Positions 22,264 through 28,772 of a stretch of DNA of 32,215 bases are shown in pieces. The stretch comes from a virus. The notes under the pieces were generated by a model. It made no database searches, was not told where the DNA came from, and saw only the letters and a program-made list of their open reading frames with translations. Each line of letters begins with the position of its first letter. Within the stretch, counting starts at the first letter, position 1. The DNA is taken from IMG/VR virus record IMGVR_UViG_3300005260_000006, positions 1 through 32,215 of that record, one strand, 5' to 3'. The position numbers and the translations under genes were made by a program.

Positions 22264-22413
22264 ATGCCATTAATTAAATCTTCATCAAAGAAAGCACGGC
22301 AAAAGAATATTGCGGTCGAAATAAAATCCGGGAAGCCAATTAAGCAAGCTGTTGCAATTGGTTATTCGGTGCAGAGGCAAGCAAAGACAAATAAAAAAAG
22401 GGCTAAAAAATAG
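22264..22413 (+). CDS. small basic phage protein
   Basis: A 49-aa Lys/Arg-rich protein of a type common in phages (MPLIKSSSKKARQKNI, then EIKSGKPIKQAVAIGYSVQR, ending in a basic tail). AAGGA stands about seven bases before the ATG. It closes the fibre operon, and its stop codon lies inside the terminator stem. The family function is unknown. The pattern KSGKPxKQAVAI suggests a small nucleic-acid-binding or virion-core peptide. Confidence 0.65.
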   Translation: MPLIKSSSKKARQKNIAVEIKSGKPIKQAVAIGYSVQRQAKTNKKRAKK

Positions 22414-22424
22414 CCCTTTTTTTT
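22393..22424. terminator. bidirectional rho-independent terminator
   Basis: AAAAAAAGGGCTA (22393-22405) and TAGCCCTTTTTTTT (22411-22424) form a strong stem with A and T runs on both sides. It can end the plus-strand fibre transcript and the converging minus-strand transcript of the 379-aa gene. The plus-strand stop codon TAG is at 22411-22413 inside it. Confidence 0.88.
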
Positions 22425-22436
22425 GATTAGCCAATA

Positions 22437-23576
22437 TTAGGTAATTGGAACAATGGAATAATAAACATACCATCTAGCAGAGCCACCAGTTCCTACTGCA
22501 AACACAGCAGTGGCATTGGTATAGGTTACCGCAGCATTGCCACAAGCCGATGTTGCAAGGCCCGTTGTGGTGTTGATATTACCATTACAGCTTACAGCTG
22601 TTGAGGCTCCAAGGCCGGTAAATAAAGTCGCCGGCAAATCAGTTGAAAGGGTTGCGTAGTTGGTGCCATGGGCTGTTGCGCCATATTGCAAGTAAGCGGC
22701 GCCGCCACCAGTGTAGGCAGCTGAACCATAAATTAATTCCAAAACAAAAGAGTGAATAACAACCATCAAATTAGCACCTGGCGCTGGGATTAATTCGATA
22801 GGGGTTGTATAAGCATTTTGAATTTGGCTAAGAGTAAGCGAGCCAGTTGCATAACGCGGAAGTGTATTAGCAAATGATAATGAGCCTGCGCCATTTGAAG
22901 ACAGGGGCACTGCAATTGTGGTTGCATCGGCATTGGCACTTGCATCACTGGCGGGGGAAGTGAAGCCGGCGTCAACAATTAAGCCTGCGGTTCCACTTGC
23001 CTTAACTAAATTGCCAGAAACTAATGCGGCGGGTGCTAAAACAAAATTAGCAGTTGCTGCAGCTGGATCTGGAATGGAGACAACGCTTGCTTGACCCATT
23101 GCGGCATTGCTAATGGTGGTGACAGTGTTGCCAGTGTTAGCTACGGCGGTTAAATGTAATGAGCCTTTAGATGCGGTAGCTGGGAAGGATGCTAAATAGC
23201 CAGCTGTTCCAGATAAGCCCGCTTGAATATTGCCGCCATTAATTGCGGTTGCAGCATCTTGACCTAAGGAGCCGGTGGTGTCGGTAAATATTGCAAAATG
23301 ATTTGCGGTTGACGAGCTAACCGTACCTTGGGCTGCGAGGGTTAATACCCCGGCGGTAATGGTTGCGGCAAAGGTGCCGATGTATTGGTTTTGATCGCCA
23401 TAGTTAAATATATAAAAATCACTCGCTGAAAAATTCACGCCTTCAACCAATCCAATGCTATTTAGATAACCTGCCGTTGTGATTTGCGCATATGTATCCG
23501 TGCACTGAATTCTCACGATGCGGGGGATTATTCCAACTTGGCCAGCTGGTTCTACTGATACATTTTGAACGCTCAT
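22437..23576 (-). CDS. reverse-oriented virion or fibre-like protein
   Basis: A 379-aa protein. The frame is open 90 bases further upstream, but the ATG at 23576 has AAAGGAC seven bases before it. It is low-complexity, beta-rich and full of Ala/Thr/Ser/Gly/Asn. The middle (SLHLTAVANTGNTVTTISNA, GQASVVSIPDPAAATANFVLAP, about 135-190) matches a module repeated in many phage fibre proteins. The C-terminal about 120 residues look like a compact beta head. It is the only large virion-type gene on the minus strand, converging on the fibre operon. It is probably an alternative receptor-binding or capsid-fibre protein with its own expression control. Confidence 0.7.
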   Translation of the reverse strand: MSVQNVSVEPAGQVGIIPRIVRIQCTDTYAQITTAGYLNSIGLVEGVNFSASDFYIFNYGDQNQYIGTFAATITAGVLTLAAQGTVSSSTANHFAIFTDTTGSLGQDAATAINGGNIQAGLSGTAGYLASFPATASKGSLHLTAVANTGNTVTTISNAAMGQASVVSIPDPAAATANFVLAPAALVSGNLVKASGTAGLIVDAGFTSPASDASANADATTIAVPLSSNGAGSLSFANTLPRYATGSLTLSQIQNAYTTPIELIPAPGANLMVVIHSFVLELIYGSAAYTGGGAAYLQYGATAHGTNYATLSTDLPATLFTGLGASTAVSCNGNINTTTGLATSACGNAAVTYTNATAVFAVGTGGSARWYVYYSIVPIT

Positions 23577-23622
23577 GGTTTTGTCCTTTTTGAGATATGG
23601 AATGGATGGGGTTGCAAAATTA

Positions 23623-23651
23623 TTGCATAAATTAAAGGGCTTATATATAGT
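23623..23651 (+). promoter_or_regulatory. probable promoter of the lysis cluster
   Basis: TTGCAT (23623-23628), a 17-bp spacer and TATAGT (23646-23651) fit a sigma70-like promoter reading rightward, with a start near 23658. A 15-bp dyad, TGCAA-AATTA-TTGCA (23613-23627), overlaps the -35 box and could be an operator. The gap lies between divergent genes, so a leftward promoter for the 379-aa gene must also be near; its boxes are not clear. Confidence 0.4.
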
Positions 23652-23686
23652 TAATTGCAGTTTCACATTAAATGAGGATTAGTCAA

Positions 23687-23821
23687 ATGGCCAAAATGAA
23701 AGCACCTTGCAAAAGCCCAGCAGCCAAAATGAAAAAAGACAAAATGCCTATGGATAAAAGCCGTGGCAAAATGGATAAAATGGGCAAAGACGAAATGAAG
23801 AAAGCCAAGAAAAGGATGTAA
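23687..23821 (+). CDS. Lys/Met-rich microprotein
   Basis: A 44-aa peptide made largely of Lys (about 15) and Met (9), with short motifs such as AKMKKDKMPMDK and KMDKMGKDEMKK. GAGGA at 23674-23678, eight bases before the ATG, and a stop three bases before the next ATG support it as a real gene. The positive charge suggests it binds nucleic acid or a membrane surface. I do not know its family. It is the first gene after the probable promoter of the lysis cluster. Confidence 0.55.
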   Translation: MAKMKAPCKSPAAKMKKDKMPMDKSRGKMDKMGKDEMKKAKKRM

Positions 23822-23823
23822 GG

Positions 23824-24126
23824 ATGAGCTTGATTGATATTTCCCAAGTCTTTGTCGATCTAAAAAATAAACCAATAGAAAATAATGGCGAAAGCTTTAC
23901 TTTAAAAGACGCCCTATTAACTGCATTAATGACTGAGTTTCCAAATGAACATCAATCAGTGGATGATAAGGTTAAGCGTTTCAAGTTAGCTATTAAAATT
24001 AATTCGTCATCTTGTGAAATTGAATTAACAGCAGAAGAAATTAGTTTTCTTAAAGCAATTGTTGGTCGAGTTTTTGGTGCATTAATAGTTGGTCAAGCTT
24101 ATGACTTACTGGAACAAAAAACTTAA
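23824..24126 (+). CDS. conserved phage protein (unknown function)
   Basis: A 100-aa protein with the layout of a widespread phage family: an N-terminal strand (VFVDLKNKPIENNGESFTLKDALLTAL), a middle KVKRFKLAIKI, and a C-terminal helix (IELTAEEISFLKAIVGRVFGALIVGQAYDLLE). The family is often encoded near lysis or tail genes; its function is not established. AAGGA at 23812-23816 is well spaced. The gene overlaps the following nuclease gene by 26 bases. Confidence 0.68.
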   Translation: MSLIDISQVFVDLKNKPIENNGESFTLKDALLTALMTEFPNEHQSVDDKVKRFKLAIKINSSSCEIELTAEEISFLKAIVGRVFGALIVGQAYDLLEQKT

Positions 24127-24496
24127 AGCTCGTCGGAATATGCCTAGCGAAGCAAAAGAGCAAGAGACTCTGTTTCGCTGGGCGAATTTGCAACCCCACA
24201 TCATTCCCTATCTTATTCATATCCCTAATGGCGGCTCTCGAACTATTCATGAGGGTGCGGCTCTAAAGCGTCAAGGTGTCAAAGCAGGTGTAAGTGATTT
24301 GTTATTTGCCTATCCGGCGGCGCCTTATCATGGCCTGTGGATTGAATTAAAGCGCATAGGCGGGATTTTATCGCCAATGCAGAAGGATTGGTTGCGGCTT
24401 ATGAATCTTGTTGGCTATAAGGCTATTGTGGCTTATGGCTGGGAATCAGCGCGCGATGAAATATTAACTTATCTATCTCAATGGGAGATCCAATGA
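24101..24496 (+). CDS. VRR-NUC domain endonuclease
   Basis: A 131-aa stand-alone VRR-NUC nuclease, a PD-(D/E)xK fold. Visible elements are SEAKEQETLFRWA (about 16-28), the IPNGGSR turn, KRQGVKAGVSDLLF with active-site Asp66, and GLWIELK with Glu82 and Lys84, followed by LSPMQKDWL with Gln94. These are the hallmarks of phage VRR-NUC proteins, which cut branched or flapped DNA and may process replication or recombination intermediates before packaging. The start is uncertain: ATG 24101 overlaps the upstream gene, a TTG lies at 24089, and another ATG at 24140. None has a strong ribosome site, so coupling is likely. Confidence 0.85.
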   Translation: MTYWNKKLKARRNMPSEAKEQETLFRWANLQPHIIPYLIHIPNGGSRTIHEGAALKRQGVKAGVSDLLFAYPAAPYHGLWIELKRIGGILSPMQKDWLRLMNLVGYKAIVAYGWESARDEILTYLSQWEIQ

Positions 24497-24912
24497 ACGT
24501 AAAAGATTTGATATTCAATCATGAGGGCTTACGTCTTCATCCTTATAAAGACACTCAGGGTTATTTAACAGTTGGCATTGGTCGCAATCTAGAGGGCAAT
24601 GGCATTTCAGTTGCCGAAGCAGAATTCTTATTGGATAACGATATTAAAAATTGTGAACAACAATTGCGCGATAAATTTCCTTGGTATGACGATTTAGACG
24701 AAGTACGCAAAGCAGTAATATTGGACATGTGCTTTGAGTTTGGCATTAAGAAGTTATTAACATTTACTGGCACGTTGGGATTTATTCGCGATAAAAAATG
24801 GAAGGAAGCGGCAAACGCCATGCGTTTGAGTCTTTGGCATAGACAGGTGCCGAATAGATGTGATGAAGACGCATTAATGATGGAAACTGGCCAATGGCCG
24901 AAGGTTAAATAA
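24493..24912 (+). CDS. endolysin, T4-type lysozyme (GH24)
   Basis: A 139-aa muramidase. With the start at 24493 (overlapping the nuclease stop as ATGA, with GGGAG upstream), the catalytic triad falls at Glu11, Asp20 and Thr26, the same numbering as T4 lysozyme (HEGLRLHPYKDTQGYLTVGIGRN). The helical C-terminal lobe follows (FPWYDDLDEVRKAVILDMCFEFG). There is no signal peptide or SAR-type anchor, so release to the periplasm would need the holin encoded next. It cleaves the peptidoglycan sugar backbone at the end of infection. Confidence 0.92.
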   Translation: MNVKDLIFNHEGLRLHPYKDTQGYLTVGIGRNLEGNGISVAEAEFLLDNDIKNCEQQLRDKFPWYDDLDEVRKAVILDMCFEFGIKKLLTFTGTLGFIRDKKWKEAANAMRLSLWHRQVPNRCDEDALMMETGQWPKVK

Positions 24913-25271
24913 TGGACCCCATTACCGCTATTGGAAATGCTATTACCGCGATTATTGACAGAGTTATTCCAGACCCAGCTCAAGCTCAGCAATTAAAGCA
25001 GCAGATAGTAGATAGCCAAGCGCAGGTTGTTATTGCTGAGGCTAAGGGCGAGAGCTGGATCCAACGTTCATGGCGTCCGATAACAATGTTAAGCTTTGTT
25101 GGCATTATCGTTAATAATTATTTGCTTTACCCTTATTTAAGTTTGTTCTGGCACAGTGCGCCAAGTTTGCCTATTCCGCCTGACATGTGGGAGTTATTGA
25201 AAATTGGCATTGGTGGTTATATTGTTAGCCGTGGTGGGGAGAAGATGATCAAGACCTGGGCTACTAAATGA
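24912..25271 (+). CDS. holin, GTA_holin_3TM-like
   Basis: A 119-aa protein. After an N-terminal helical part with DPAQAQQLKQQIV, the motif SWIQRSWRPITMLSFVGIIVNNYLL begins the membrane region. A second hydrophobic stretch (YPYLSLFWH) and a final helix (ELLKIGIGGYIVSRGGEKMIKTW) follow. This order and the RPITML, GGYIVSRGGEK elements fit the GTA_holin_3TM group. It would form the lesion that lets the lysozyme out. The start overlaps the endolysin stop (TAATG), and its own stop overlaps the next gene (ATGA). Confidence 0.8.
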   Translation: MDPITAIGNAITAIIDRVIPDPAQAQQLKQQIVDSQAQVVIAEAKGESWIQRSWRPITMLSFVGIIVNNYLLYPYLSLFWHSAPSLPIPPDMWELLKIGIGGYIVSRGGEKMIKTWATK

Positions 25272-25555
25272 AAAACCCAGACAACATCACAAGAATTTAT
25301 GTCCCTTTAGAAATATACAATGAGCTAAAAGACATTTGCTTTCGCTTAGAAAATATAGAAGATTCGCTACATCATCTCGATGAAACGGTTAATGAAGTAA
25401 GGGATAAGCAGGAGAACGACCATAACGAACTTAATAAAATAGTTAATGTCCGAGATTTCTTTTTTAAGTTTACATTGCCAGCTTTATTAGCTGCTTTCTC
25501 TGTTGGTTTGTTTTTTTCAAAAGTAATAGCGCATTTGAAGGTTATGGGCAGTTAA
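25268..25555 (+). CDS. coiled-coil single-span membrane protein, XhlA-like
   Basis: A 95-aa protein. Residues about 14-60 form a heptad-rich coiled coil (YNELKDICFRLENIEDSLHHLDETVNEVRDKQ) and 65-85 a hydrophobic span (FFKFTLPALLAAFSVGLFFSKV). This resembles XhlA-type holin partners, or a membrane-anchored spanin-like subunit, although no lipobox or periplasmic Pro-rich Rz1 gene is visible. It is coupled to the holin gene and is the last plus-strand gene. Its stop overlaps the stop of the converging minus-strand operon by four bases. Confidence 0.65.
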   Translation: MKNPDNITRIYVPLEIYNELKDICFRLENIEDSLHHLDETVNEVRDKQENDHNELNKIVNVRDFFFKFTLPALLAAFSVGLFFSKVIAHLKVMGS

Positions 25556-25890
25556 TAGGCATCTTTAAGGGCAAGGAATAATTTCATTATTAATTTTTCT
25601 AAATCGCTTTTTTCAAAAACCAAGAAAATTTCACAATCATCAAGCATCCCGTCTTGTGCAATTGCATCTTCCATTGGGTAAGAGGCTTTGTTATCCAGCA
25701 TTTCCCCTAATCTTTCCATTGCTTCATGATCGCTCGACGCCTCGATCCAATTAAATCTTTGATAGTAAAAATTACCATGGCCGCAAGACATGCGCTTTAT
25801 ACAAATATCTTCAAATTTAAAAATTGTACCCTTGCAAAAAACAGTACCCACGGGAAGATTTAAGAATTCATGTTTAGGATAAATTCTCAA
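25552..25890 (-). CDS. conserved phage accessory protein
   Basis: A 112-aa protein starting at TTG, with AAGGTG four to five bases before it; no suitable ATG is nearby. The opening IYPKHEFLNLPVGTVFCKGTIFKFEDICIK has the form of a common phage family (EFxxLPxGTxFCKG) whose function is not known. The C-terminus ends in a helix, LEKLIMKLFLALKDAY. It is the last gene of the minus-strand operon and meets the lysis cassette tail to tail with no terminator between them. Confidence 0.65.
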   Translation of the reverse strand: MRIYPKHEFLNLPVGTVFCKGTIFKFEDICIKRMSCGHGNFYYQRFNWIEASSDHEAMERLGEMLDNKASYPMEDAIAQDGMLDDCEIFLVFEKSDLEKLIMKLFLALKDAY

Positions 25891-25893
25891 TTT

Positions 25894-26028
25894 TCACCTT
25901 TCCGCTTTTTTTGCTCTTAGACGCCTAATTACATAGCGACAAGTATATCCAAGGCAATAATCTTCAAAAAACAAATCTCCAACATGAGTAACAAGTGTAA
26001 ATTTTTTGCATTTGGGGCATTTATTCAT
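25894..26028 (-). CDS. zinc-knuckle microprotein
   Basis: A 44-aa protein with CPKC at residues 4-7 and two later Cys (DYCLGYTC), giving a four-Cys zinc-ribbon layout, then a strongly basic tail (RYVIRRLRAKKAER). GGGG stands upstream. It overlaps the end of the previous gene by eight bases and ends three bases before the TTG start of the next. Probably binds nucleic acid or modulates a host enzyme; function unknown. Confidence 0.55.
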   Translation of the reverse strand: MNKCPKCKKFTLVTHVGDLFFEDYCLGYTCRYVIRRLRAKKAER

Positions 26029-26332
26029 GATTGCTTATCCCCGGAACTTTATCGCAACTCATCCAATATGAAATGTCATTAAGCGCCATGCATGACCCAT
26101 AAGAATAATCGCCAATTAAAACAAACCTATGGTCCTCTTGCGGATGCAGAACAAAAAAACAATGTTGAGGGATTTTACGCCTTTTATTCCACGCCATGAC
26201 ATAGGTGCGATTTTTGGGCAGCATAGCTGGGTATTTATGCCATCTCCCCCCATTGGTCATTTTGGGAATGCCAATATCTGCAAAATAATCTAAGTCTTCT
26301 TGTGAAAAGGAATATGTTTTATTATCGCCCAT
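26021..26332 (-). CDS. accessory protein, unknown function
   Basis: A 103-aa soluble protein. The N-terminal EDLDYFADIGIP is followed by a Trp/Tyr/His-rich core (HKYPAMLPKNRTYVMAWNKRRKIPQHCFFVLHPQEDHRF) and NDISYWMSCDKVPG. The last part faintly recalls DUF551-type phage proteins, but not enough to assign. GAGGA precedes the ATG, which overlaps the upstream stop (TAATG). Confidence 0.6.
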   Translation of the reverse strand: MGDNKTYSFSQEDLDYFADIGIPKMTNGGRWHKYPAMLPKNRTYVMAWNKRRKIPQHCFFVLHPQEDHRFVLIGDYSYGSCMALNDISYWMSCDKVPGISNHE

Positions 26333-26790
26333 TACTTATCCTCTACCTGCACCTTTAAATTATAAATCTTGGCATCAATTTCAAAAACATCATCAGCCAT
26401 TGAATCAAAGCCGCAATTTAATGTAGACATTTCCATCTTTAGATTTGCTATCTCTTCCTGAAGCACAATCAATGAACCATGTAGGGATATTAACTTTTCT
26501 TTTGCTTCTTCCTGCCATTCAATCATCGCATCAAGTCTCTTTTCAATGCGCCCAATTGATTTATTATTGCAATCCGCGGCATGATTATGCGCCTTGATCA
26601 AGAAATCAAATCCCTTCGCATGCTCATCAACTGCCTGACAAACATCTTTTAGCTTTCTTGCAATGCTTTCTTGTATTTTATTTTGTCGCGCAATAACTTC
26701 CCTATAAGTTGGCGAATGAATGCCCCCATTATGAGTGGTCAATGGAGCGAAAAGCTCTTCCAGTTCAAAATCAAGTTTATTTGTTGCCAT
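26332..26790 (-). CDS. coiled-coil accessory protein
   Basis: A 152-aa protein. The frame extends upstream, but the ATG at 26790, with AGGA eight bases before it, is preferred because the longer version would run deep into the preceding gene. It is mostly helical with heptad-like stretches (IARQNKIQESIARKLKDVCQAVDEHAKGFDFL; LISLHGSLIVLQEEIANLKMEMSTL), suggesting a long coiled-coil oligomer. No membrane segment or enzyme motif is visible. It overlaps the upstream gene by 14 bases. Confidence 0.62.
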   Translation of the reverse strand: MATNKLDFELEELFAPLTTHNGGIHSPTYREVIARQNKIQESIARKLKDVCQAVDEHAKGFDFLIKAHNHAADCNNKSIGRIEKRLDAMIEWQEEAKEKLISLHGSLIVLQEEIANLKMEMSTLNCGFDSMADDVFEIDAKIYNLKVQVEDK

Positions 26791-27043
26791 TCCAATATCC
26801 TGTATCTTTTTGCTTGCGAAATTTATGCTCACCGCGCGGTTGAAATTTTGAATCAAAACGTCTGTTATAATGACTGGCCCTTGGGTCTTTATCATCAACC
26901 AAAAGCAAATCATTGCTCTGCTGGTTAATAATATCATTATGGAGCGCGCGCATTGTCTCCGAAGGTATTGAAAGCGCTGTCATATGTCGAACCTCTGCCA
27001 ACACCTCTATTAGCAAAAGCAATTGTTTTTCAGTTATTAACAT
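26777..27043 (-). CDS. accessory protein, unknown function
   Basis: An 88-aa protein. A hydrophobic N-terminal helix (KQLLLLIEVLAEVRHM) is followed by a helix with INQQSND and a basic C-terminus (PRASHYNRRFDSKFQPRGEHKFRKQK) that could bind nucleic acid. The ATG has a GAGGGGAAGG stretch upstream inside the end of the preceding gene, which it overlaps by seven bases. I do not recognise a family. Confidence 0.6.
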   Translation of the reverse strand: MLITEKQLLLLIEVLAEVRHMTALSIPSETMRALHNDIINQQSNDLLLVDDKDPRASHYNRRFDSKFQPRGEHKFRKQKDTGYWNGNK

Positions 27044-27243
27044 TCCTTCCCCTCGCTATTTCTTCTAACACAAAAATGATGATGATTTGAGCATAAATAA
27101 TTGGTATATCTTATATTTGGATCATGTCGATGGTACTTTCCATCCTCATCATAATACTCATAAGTCGTCATTGCAGTGGTAGTGGTAGCACCTATCTCTA
27201 TAGTGCTTTTAAGGCCAAGTTTTAAACATTCCGGACATTTCAT
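27037..27243 (-). CDS. zinc-ribbon-like accessory protein
   Basis: A 68-aa protein with CPEC at 3-6 and a second pair, C51 and C58 (NYLCSNHHHFCVRR), plus several His. This is a zinc-ribbon layout with an intervening beta hairpin. The C-terminal end is charged and ends in Cys. It starts directly next to the stop of the upstream gene. A role in binding nucleic acid or host transcription factors is possible but unproven. Confidence 0.62.
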   Translation of the reverse strand: MKCPECLKLGLKSTIEIGATTTTAMTTYEYYDEDGKYHRHDPNIRYTNYLCSNHHHFCVRRNSEGKEC

Positions 27244-27492
27244 TTATAGGCGTTCCTCAATTTTTTCTACCTTTCCAACCAACCAATTAACCCTATAAGC
27301 TAGGGCATCTAATTGCTTTAGAGTCACTAGTAAATCAATGCAAAGACGTTCACAATCTGTTGCAGGAACAAACGCTGGCGTTTCTAGGGTTTTAATTCTC
27401 GCCTCTAATTCATTAAGCCTATTTGCAAATAACAAGGCAAGACGCTCCTCATCAGTTGCGCATTCTTCAAAATCAATATCTAGCTTTTTCAT
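27244..27492 (-). CDS. small helical accessory protein
   Basis: An 82-aa helical protein with acidic N-terminus (DIDFEECATDEERLALLFANRLNELEARIKTLE) and a second amphipathic helix (LCIDLLVTLKQLDALAYRVNWLVGKVEKIEERL), suggesting a helical hairpin or dimer. It abuts both neighbours with no gap. No family recognised. Confidence 0.6.
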   Translation of the reverse strand: MKKLDIDFEECATDEERLALLFANRLNELEARIKTLETPAFVPATDCERLCIDLLVTLKQLDALAYRVNWLVGKVEKIEERL

Positions 27493-27726
27493 TTAGCCAA
27501 CCTTATTTAAGGCTGGAAGCTCAGCCGCATATTTATCAAACATTTCCCTATATTGCGTTTCATATCGCTGTAGCAATGCAAGCTCAATTCGATATTGCGC
27601 AAGAAACTCTATAGGGGTTTCGGCGCCGACATTCACCATGCCAAGGCCTTGCACAAACTTTCTTTGCGGCTCCAGAACCTCAATGCAAAACTTTTTCAGC
27701 TTTTGATATTTGGTTTCATGCGTCAT
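27493..27726 (-). CDS. small helical accessory protein
   Basis: A 77-aa protein, mostly helical and charged (YQKLKKFCIEVLEPQRKFVQGLG; EFLAQYRIELALLQRYETQYREMFDKYAAEL). It abuts its neighbours exactly. I do not recognise a family, and no enzyme motif is visible. Confidence 0.58.
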   Translation of the reverse strand: MTHETKYQKLKKFCIEVLEPQRKFVQGLGMVNVGAETPIEFLAQYRIELALLQRYETQYREMFDKYAAELPALNKVG

Positions 27727-27981
27727 TTAATTCGCCTTGCTCAGTTTGTTTTCTTTCACATCATTAACAATGCATTTAAAAACATGACCCATAAAATCTG
27801 GCCCCGCATCGGTATCTAAGAATGCGCGCACCAACATCATTGCCGCAGCGCTTAGATAAGCTTTATTCCACACGCCATTACGTCTGCCCCCAGCAAGACC
27901 TGGATGTTTTTCTATCTGCTTTCTTAAGCGCATAGACATCTTTTCCTCGATCTCAGCAGCTATTTCATTAATCTCGCCCAT
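27727..27981 (-). CDS. accessory protein, unknown function
   Basis: An 84-aa protein. The ATG at 27981 overlaps the upstream stop (TGATG), and GGAG stands eight bases before it; an adjacent TTG one codon earlier is less likely. It begins with an acidic helix (EINEIAAEIEEKMSMRLRKQIEKHPG), then GGRRNGVWNKAYLSAAAMMLVRAFLD and a C-terminal helix. Soluble; no family recognised. Confidence 0.6.
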   Translation of the reverse strand: MGEINEIAAEIEEKMSMRLRKQIEKHPGLAGGRRNGVWNKAYLSAAAMMLVRAFLDTDAGPDFMGHVFKCIVNDVKENKLSKAN

Positions 27982-28190
27982 CAAATCGTCTCCACATCTT
28001 TTTTGTTTAAAACTCTAAAAGGCGGCAGTGGTAACCCTTTGCCTCTTTGGCGGCTTAACCATTCCTCACTTACAGCCAAATTATCACCGTGACGTTCAAA
28101 TTTAATAAATGTATTAAGCCAATGCTTCCAGTTTTCTGGGACATTAGTATTTAATGGTTTGTAGCGACCGTAAACTATTTTTGATTTCAC
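27981..28190 (-). CDS. accessory protein, unknown function (GTG start)
   Basis: A 69-aa protein starting at GTG, which overlaps the upstream stop (GTGA). AGGTG lies about ten bases before it. It contains ENWKHWLNTFIKFERHGDNLAVSEEWLSRQRGKGLPLPPFRVL; the WLSRQR segment and basic residues suggest a nucleic-acid contact, but I do not recognise a family. Confidence 0.55.
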   Translation of the reverse strand: MKSKIVYGRYKPLNTNVPENWKHWLNTFIKFERHGDNLAVSEEWLSRQRGKGLPLPPFRVLNKKDVETI

Positions 28191-28369
28191 AATTTGAAGG
28201 CACCTGTTATTCGATATATTTTTGCCATTCTCACAATCGCACCACGACCTTTTAAAATTCGTGAATCCTCATTTGGCCAATTGCACCAAGCACAAATTCC
28301 TTCCGGCACCATCATGCAATAGTTTTCTAATTTGCATCGTGGGCACCGATAAAGATAATTAGCGCTCAT
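28187..28369 (-). CDS. four-Cys zinc-ribbon protein
   Basis: A 60-aa protein with CPRC (9-12) and CAWC (26-29), separated by a short hairpin, forming a typical four-Cys zinc ribbon. A single extra Cys lies at 18. The basic C-terminus (ILKGRGAIVRMAKIYRI) may contact nucleic acid. The start overlaps the upstream stop (TAATG). It is the clearest zinc protein in this operon. Confidence 0.66.
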   Translation of the reverse strand: MSANYLYRCPRCKLENYCMMVPEGICAWCNWPNEDSRILKGRGAIVRMAKIYRITGAFKL

Positions 28370-28557
28370 TAAAACTCTCCTGCCTTAGCTTTGAGCTTTT
28401 GAATGTCATGCGCCATGTTTTGTATTAATTCATGATGTAGTTGCAATTGATCTTCTAGTGAATCAATTTTAATGCAAGCATCCATGAGCTTTCCTATTAA
28501 GAAAAGAAATGTATCTTTTCCTATTGACTCACTAATATCAAAGCTAAGCTTACTCAT
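28369..28557 (-). CDS. small coiled-coil accessory protein
   Basis: A 62-aa protein. The frame is open upstream, but the ATG at 28557 overlaps the previous stop (ATGA) and has GAGG upstream. It has a hydrophobic helix (DTFLFLIGKLMDACIKI) and a heptad region (LEDQLQLHHELIQNMAHDIQKLKAKAG), so a dimeric coiled coil is likely. Function unknown. Confidence 0.6.
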   Translation of the reverse strand: MSKLSFDISESIGKDTFLFLIGKLMDACIKIDSLEDQLQLHHELIQNMAHDIQKLKAKAGEF

Positions 28558-28772
28558 TTCTGAACCTCTTCCATTATTTCTGGAAAATAGAACGGCAATG
28601 CGTCTGCGCTCATTTTCAACATTAAGCAATATCCAAATCCTTTAAAGCCTTGAACAACAACCTCATGGCCGTCTGTCATTTGAGAATTTACTATTGCGCA
28701 TTCTTTTTCAGCATCATTTTTGCTATCGGTCATGTAATTATGGTATTTATGTTGAAATTCATCACGATTCAT
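28554..28772 (-). CDS. accessory protein, unknown function
   Basis: A 72-aa soluble protein. It begins MNRDEFQHKYHNYMTDSKNDAEKECA; the middle is a beta stretch (GHEVVVQGFKGFGYCLML), and the end is acidic (FYFPEIMEEVQK). AAGGAG lies rather far (11 bases) before the ATG, inside the upstream gene, which it overlaps by 11 bases. No family recognised. Confidence 0.58.
   Translation of the reverse strand: MNRDEFQHKYHNYMTDSKNDAEKECAIVNSQMTDGHEVVVQGFKGFGYCLMLKMSADALPFYFPEIMEEVQK

Noticed and set aside
22437-23576. Invertible fibre cassette with recombinase sites
   Set aside because: No inverted repeats flanking the reverse gene, no shared C-terminal segment with the neighbouring fibre and no invertase gene were found.
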